Below are positions 14,361-16,439 of a stretch of 16,439 bases of DNA, piece by piece; within the stretch, counting starts at the first letter, position 1; each line of letters begins with the position of its first letter. Under the pieces are notes generated by a model. That model saw only the letters and a program-made list of their open reading frames with translations, searched no databases and was not told where the DNA came from. Origin of the DNA: CAZBGL01 sp964491375 (GTDB lineage Bacteria > Desulfobacterota > Deferrisomatia > Deferrisomatales > Deferrisomataceae). Both the position numbers and the translations under genes were made by a program. The stretch is from NCBI GenBank assembly GCA_964491375.1, contig CAZBGL010000329.1, positions 1-16,439 on the forward strand. Reading direction: 5' to 3'.

Positions 14361-15625
14361 CAGAAAACCTTTTCCAGCCGGTTCAGACCATTGGCCGTGC
14401 CCACCCACACCTCGTTGCCGCGGACGAACAGGCTCGTGACCCGGTCATCGGTGAGCCCGTCCTCGGTGTAGAAGTTCGTAAACTCAAACCCGTCGAACAG
14501 ACCCAATCCCTTCTTGGAACCGAACCACACCAGCTCTCCGTCCACCGCGATGGCGTTCACCGTGGAGTGGGGAAGCCCCTCAGCGATATCGTAGATCTTC
14601 CAGGATCCGTTCTCGTACACGCTCACCCCGCAGCATCCGCCCAGGTAGCACCGCTCCCCCTTTACCGCCAAGGTGTACACGAAGTTGCTCGCGATGCCGT
14701 CGGCCACTGTGAACGTCTTCCACCGCTTGCCGTCGAACCGGTACACGCCGCGGTTCGTGGTGCCCAGCCAGAGGACGCCGTCCGAAAACGCAAAATCCGA
14801 CACGTTGTTGAGTACGGTGCCGGGCTTGATCGTGCTCTTGTCCCGCCACCGTTCCCCGTCGAACGTGAGCAGGCCCCCGTGCATGGTGCGGGCGGCGACC
14901 CAAAGAAGCCCGTCATGGACCGCAAACACCGTGTTGATGAGCTTCACCTTGCCCACCCGCGTCTCGATCCGCCACGACGCCCCGTCCCAGATGCTGATGC
15001 CCTCTTGGGTGCCCACCAGGACCAATCCCTTGTACTTGACGATGTCGCTGACGCGATTCGAGGCCAGCCCATCCTCCAGGTTCGTGATGATCCAGTTGCC
15101 CTCGGCAAAGTTGAGCCGTGCCACCCCGGCATCGGCCGTTCCGATCCAGGCGTCCGAGTCGTCTACGTAGATCGCCGTAATCCGGTTCGACGGCAAGCCG
15201 TTCTCGGTGGTGTACCGTTGCACCACCCGCACCTCCGGCACGGGCGGCCTGGAGGGGAGGCGCGCCTCGGGCGGGGGAGGTGCGGAGGGCTCTCCGGCCG
15301 AAGGAGCACGAGACGAGGGCCGCCCCTTGGGGGGAGAGGGCCGAAGCAGGGCTTCCGGGATCGGCGGCGGAGAGACCGACCGGATGTCTTGCTCCACCAC
15401 CGGCTCCAACCGGCGGGCGCGGATCACCGCTTCCTCCCAAAGGTCATCGGGCCCCCGCTGGGGAGGCGGCGGCAACTGGAACGACGGCCTCTTCGGCGGC
15501 CGGATCGGAGCCGGTCCCTCTACCTCGGCGACCCGGGGTGCCATGCCTCCGCATCCCACCCCTCCCCCCCCCAACCCGATGGTTACACCGATCGCCAACC
15601 AACCGATGATGTTCCGCATCCACAC
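14360..15625 (-). CDS. Probable lipoprotein with seven-bladed regulator-type propeller
   Basis: This is a 421-residue protein. A hydrophobic N terminus (IIGWLAIGVTIGLGGGGVG) leads to C25, a probable lipidation cysteine, although the -3 position is Gly rather than the usual Leu. Residues 30-132 are a proline-rich, low-complexity linker. Seven propeller blades follow, each beginning with a GLPSNRIT-like turn and containing a WIGT-like strand: near 143, 186, 227, 269, 310, 350 and 390. This is the repeat of periplasmic two-component-regulator propellers (Reg_prop type), here without any kinase or transmembrane signalling domain. C326, C331 and C332 cluster in blade five. The start is a GTG at 15625, with AAAGGA 9 bases upstream; an ATG two codons later at 15619 is the alternative but lies far from that site. 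Its place between two cytochrome genes suggests a membrane-anchored docking protein (inference). Confidence 0.88.
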   Translation of the reverse strand: MWMRNIIGWLAIGVTIGLGGGGVGCGGMAPRVAEVEGPAPIRPPKRPSFQLPPPPQRGPDDLWEEAVIRARRLEPVVEQDIRSVSPPPIPEALLRPSPPKGRPSSRAPSAGEPSAPPPPEARLPSRPPVPEVRVVQRYTTENGLPSNRITAIYVDDSDAWIGTADAGVARLNFAEGNWIITNLEDGLASNRVSDIVKYKGLVLVGTQEGISIWDGASWRIETRVGKVKLINTVFAVHDGLLWVAARTMHGGLLTFDGERWRDKSTIKPGTVLNNVSDFAFSDGVLWLGTTNRGVYRFDGKRWKTFTVADGIASNFVYTLAVKGERCYLGGCCGVSVYENGSWKIYDIAEGLPHSTVNAIAVDGELVWFGSKKGLGLFDGFEFTNFYTEDGLTDDRVTSLFVRGNEVWVGTANGLNRLEKVF

Positions 15626-15651
15626 CGGGGAGGATCCTTTCGAGGTGGTTC

Positions 15652-15666
15652 GTCACAAAGTGTGAC
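15652..15666. other. Perfect 6-base inverted repeat between the three-heme gene and the propeller gene
   Basis: The sequence GTCACA-AAG-TGTGAC is fully symmetrical around a three-base spacer and lies in the 46-base gap. In RNA it could form a small stem-loop just ahead of the propeller gene's ribosome-binding site. There is no T-run, so it is unlikely to end transcription. Its right arm is shared with the adjoining palindrome at 15661-15676. Confidence 0.5.
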
Positions 15667-15676
15667 CACCGTCACA
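15661..15676. promoter_or_regulatory. CRP/FNR-type palindrome, TGTGA-N6-TCACA
   Basis: The sequence TGTGACCACCGTCACA matches the E. coli CRP half-sites at all ten defined positions. It is centred about 43 bases upstream of the propeller gene's start at 15625 and overlaps the stop codon of the preceding gene. No convincing -10/-35 pair was seen beside it. Its role as an operator, perhaps of an internal promoter, is inferred only from the match. Confidence 0.4.
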
Positions 15677-16439
15677 GATGGCATTCGAGGCACAAGGCGC
15701 TGTCCGTCTCGTAGTTCATGACTACATATTGTCTATACGGTGTCGGCATGTGTCTTTCATGACACGTATCACATGTCACAATCCTGTCGTCCACCAGCCT
15801 CAGGTTGTCCGGCTGCTTATAACGCCCTCGGTATTCAGGTAGGTCTAGATTACATATGGCCGACATGTCCATTCCATCTGGATGTGTGTCCTGGTATCGT
15901 ATCTTCATATATGTGCTTTTTCGAAGCCCTCTCAGGAAGAATTCTCTTTTCTTTTCTTCAATCTCGTCCTCATATACGATAATGCCCCGAAGGTCCTTTC
16001 CGCTCCGAACCACTTCCTCAAAGGTGGCGGTTTCCAGGCACGGGTTGTTCTGGTGGCAGTTGCTGCAAAACCGGTCCACCTCGGCCGGGGGGAGCGGCTG
16101 GGGCTCCAGAACCACCTCCACCGGCTCGCTGGGGTCCACAATCACCAGGTCGAACCGCTGGTCCACAGAGACCGCCACCGGGTAAAACCGGACCGGTACG
16201 TCCAGCGTCATACACCCGATGACCAACCCACTCCGGCTCTTGACCCGCAAGCTCACCTCCGTGGTGTGGACAAGGGGCACCTTGTCGAACACGAACCGGC
16301 CGTTCCCATCCGTGGTGGTGCTCTCGTACAAAAGGCTCACCGGGACCCCCGACAGGGGGAGGCCCGTGTCCGGGTCCACCACCCGACCGCGGACCTGGCC
16401 ATACAGCACGCGCTCGGGTGGGGGCACCGGCCCAGCGCC
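15672..16439 (-). CDS. Carboxypeptidase-regulatory-like domain fused to a three-heme cytochrome domain (N terminus cut by window edge)
   Basis: The frame is open to the right edge. The first possible start inside the window is a GTG at 16427, but that would give no signal peptide, so the gene very probably begins outside. Numbering from that codon, residues 10-107 read as a carboxypeptidase-regulatory-like beta-sandwich (GQVRGRVVDPDTGLPLSGVP; TTDGNGRFVF). Residues 115-251 hold CSNCH 121-125, CDTCH 219-223 and CLECH 246-250, with one Leu after the last heme motif. The ending CDTCHERH followed by ALCLECH is a paired-CXXCH arrangement. Extra cysteines are at 72, 130 and 192. The sequence coding residues 145-250 is far poorer in GC than the first half and uses AGA, ATA and CGA codons, unlike the rest of the window. 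It probably anchors or presents a small heme group within the assembly; this is inference. Confidence 0.86.
   Translation of the reverse strand, partial: GAGPVPPPERVLYGQVRGRVVDPDTGLPLSGVPVSLLYESTTTDGNGRFVFDKVPLVHTTEVSLRVKSRSGLVIGCMTLDVPVRFYPVAVSVDQRFDLVIVDPSEPVEVVLEPQPLPPAEVDRFCSNCHQNNPCLETATFEEVVRSGKDLRGIIVYEDEIEEKKREFFLRGLRKSTYMKIRYQDTHPDGMDMSAICNLDLPEYRGRYKQPDNLRLVDDRIVTCDTCHERHMPTPYRQYVVMNYETDSALCLECHL

Noticed and set aside
13982..15721. A 579-codon plus-strand open frame over the lipoprotein propeller
   Set aside because: It is antisense to a gene with seven clear propeller repeats and has no domain of its own.
15750..15765. GTGTC-TTTCAT-GACAC inverted repeat as an operator
   Set aside because: It lies within the coding sequence for CDTCHERH, where the heme codons explain much of it. 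It is not near a gene start.

Overview
The window is high-GC (about 70-75% in most stretches I counted) and is filled by eight large genes, all on the minus strand, so transcription runs from right to left. Every gene start I could judge lies within about 80 bases of the previous gene's stop, and several overlap it. This looks like one operon whose promoter lies beyond the right edge. No RNA genes, insertion sequences, CRISPR arrays or clear terminators were seen. No stretch longer than 100 bases lacks a gene.

The content suggests a Gram-negative metal- or solid-respiring bacterium of the Desulfuromonadia/Geobacter kind or a high-GC relative (Desulfobacterota sensu lato). The evidence is the giant multiheme c-type cytochromes that mix CXXCH with CX4CH heme sites, a pattern familiar from Geobacter, and a C-terminal poly-Gly/CF tail like the CFI-box tails of deltaproteobacteria. 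The genus cannot be assigned from the sequence alone.

Layout in transcription order: (8) 15672-16439, a carboxypeptidase-regulatory-like domain fused to a three-heme domain, cut at its N terminus by the window edge; (7) 14360-15625, a probable lipoprotein with a proline-rich linker and a seven-bladed propeller of the two-component-regulator type; (6) 10443-14360, a 1305-residue cytochrome with 21 CXXCH sites; (5) 9625-10371, a small cytochrome with four CXXCH sites and one CX12CH; (4) 7244-9604 and (3) 5463-7277, two secreted Asp-box/YCF48-like propellers; (2) 1770-5396, a 1208-residue cytochrome with 16 CXXCH, three CX4CH and one CX5CH sites; (1) 1-1742, a LamG-like plus fibronectin-III secreted protein, cut at its C terminus by the window edge.

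Counted by eye, the four cytochromes carry 44 canonical heme sites and up to 51 with the non-canonical ones. Every gene whose N terminus is visible encodes an export signal. The likeliest reading (inference) is a cell-surface or extracellular electron-transfer assembly: two giant cytochromes and two small ones carry electrons, while the propellers and the LamG/FnIII protein act as scaffold, docking or adhesion parts. No porin, NHL protein or quinol oxidase is visible, so how it connects to the inner membrane is unknown.

Points of special interest are the alternation of cytochromes with propellers, the non-canonical heme sites, three cytochromes that end on a heme motif, a sharp GC drop inside gene 8, a perfect CRP-type palindrome between genes 8 and 7, and long poly-G tracts inside genes 2 and 7.
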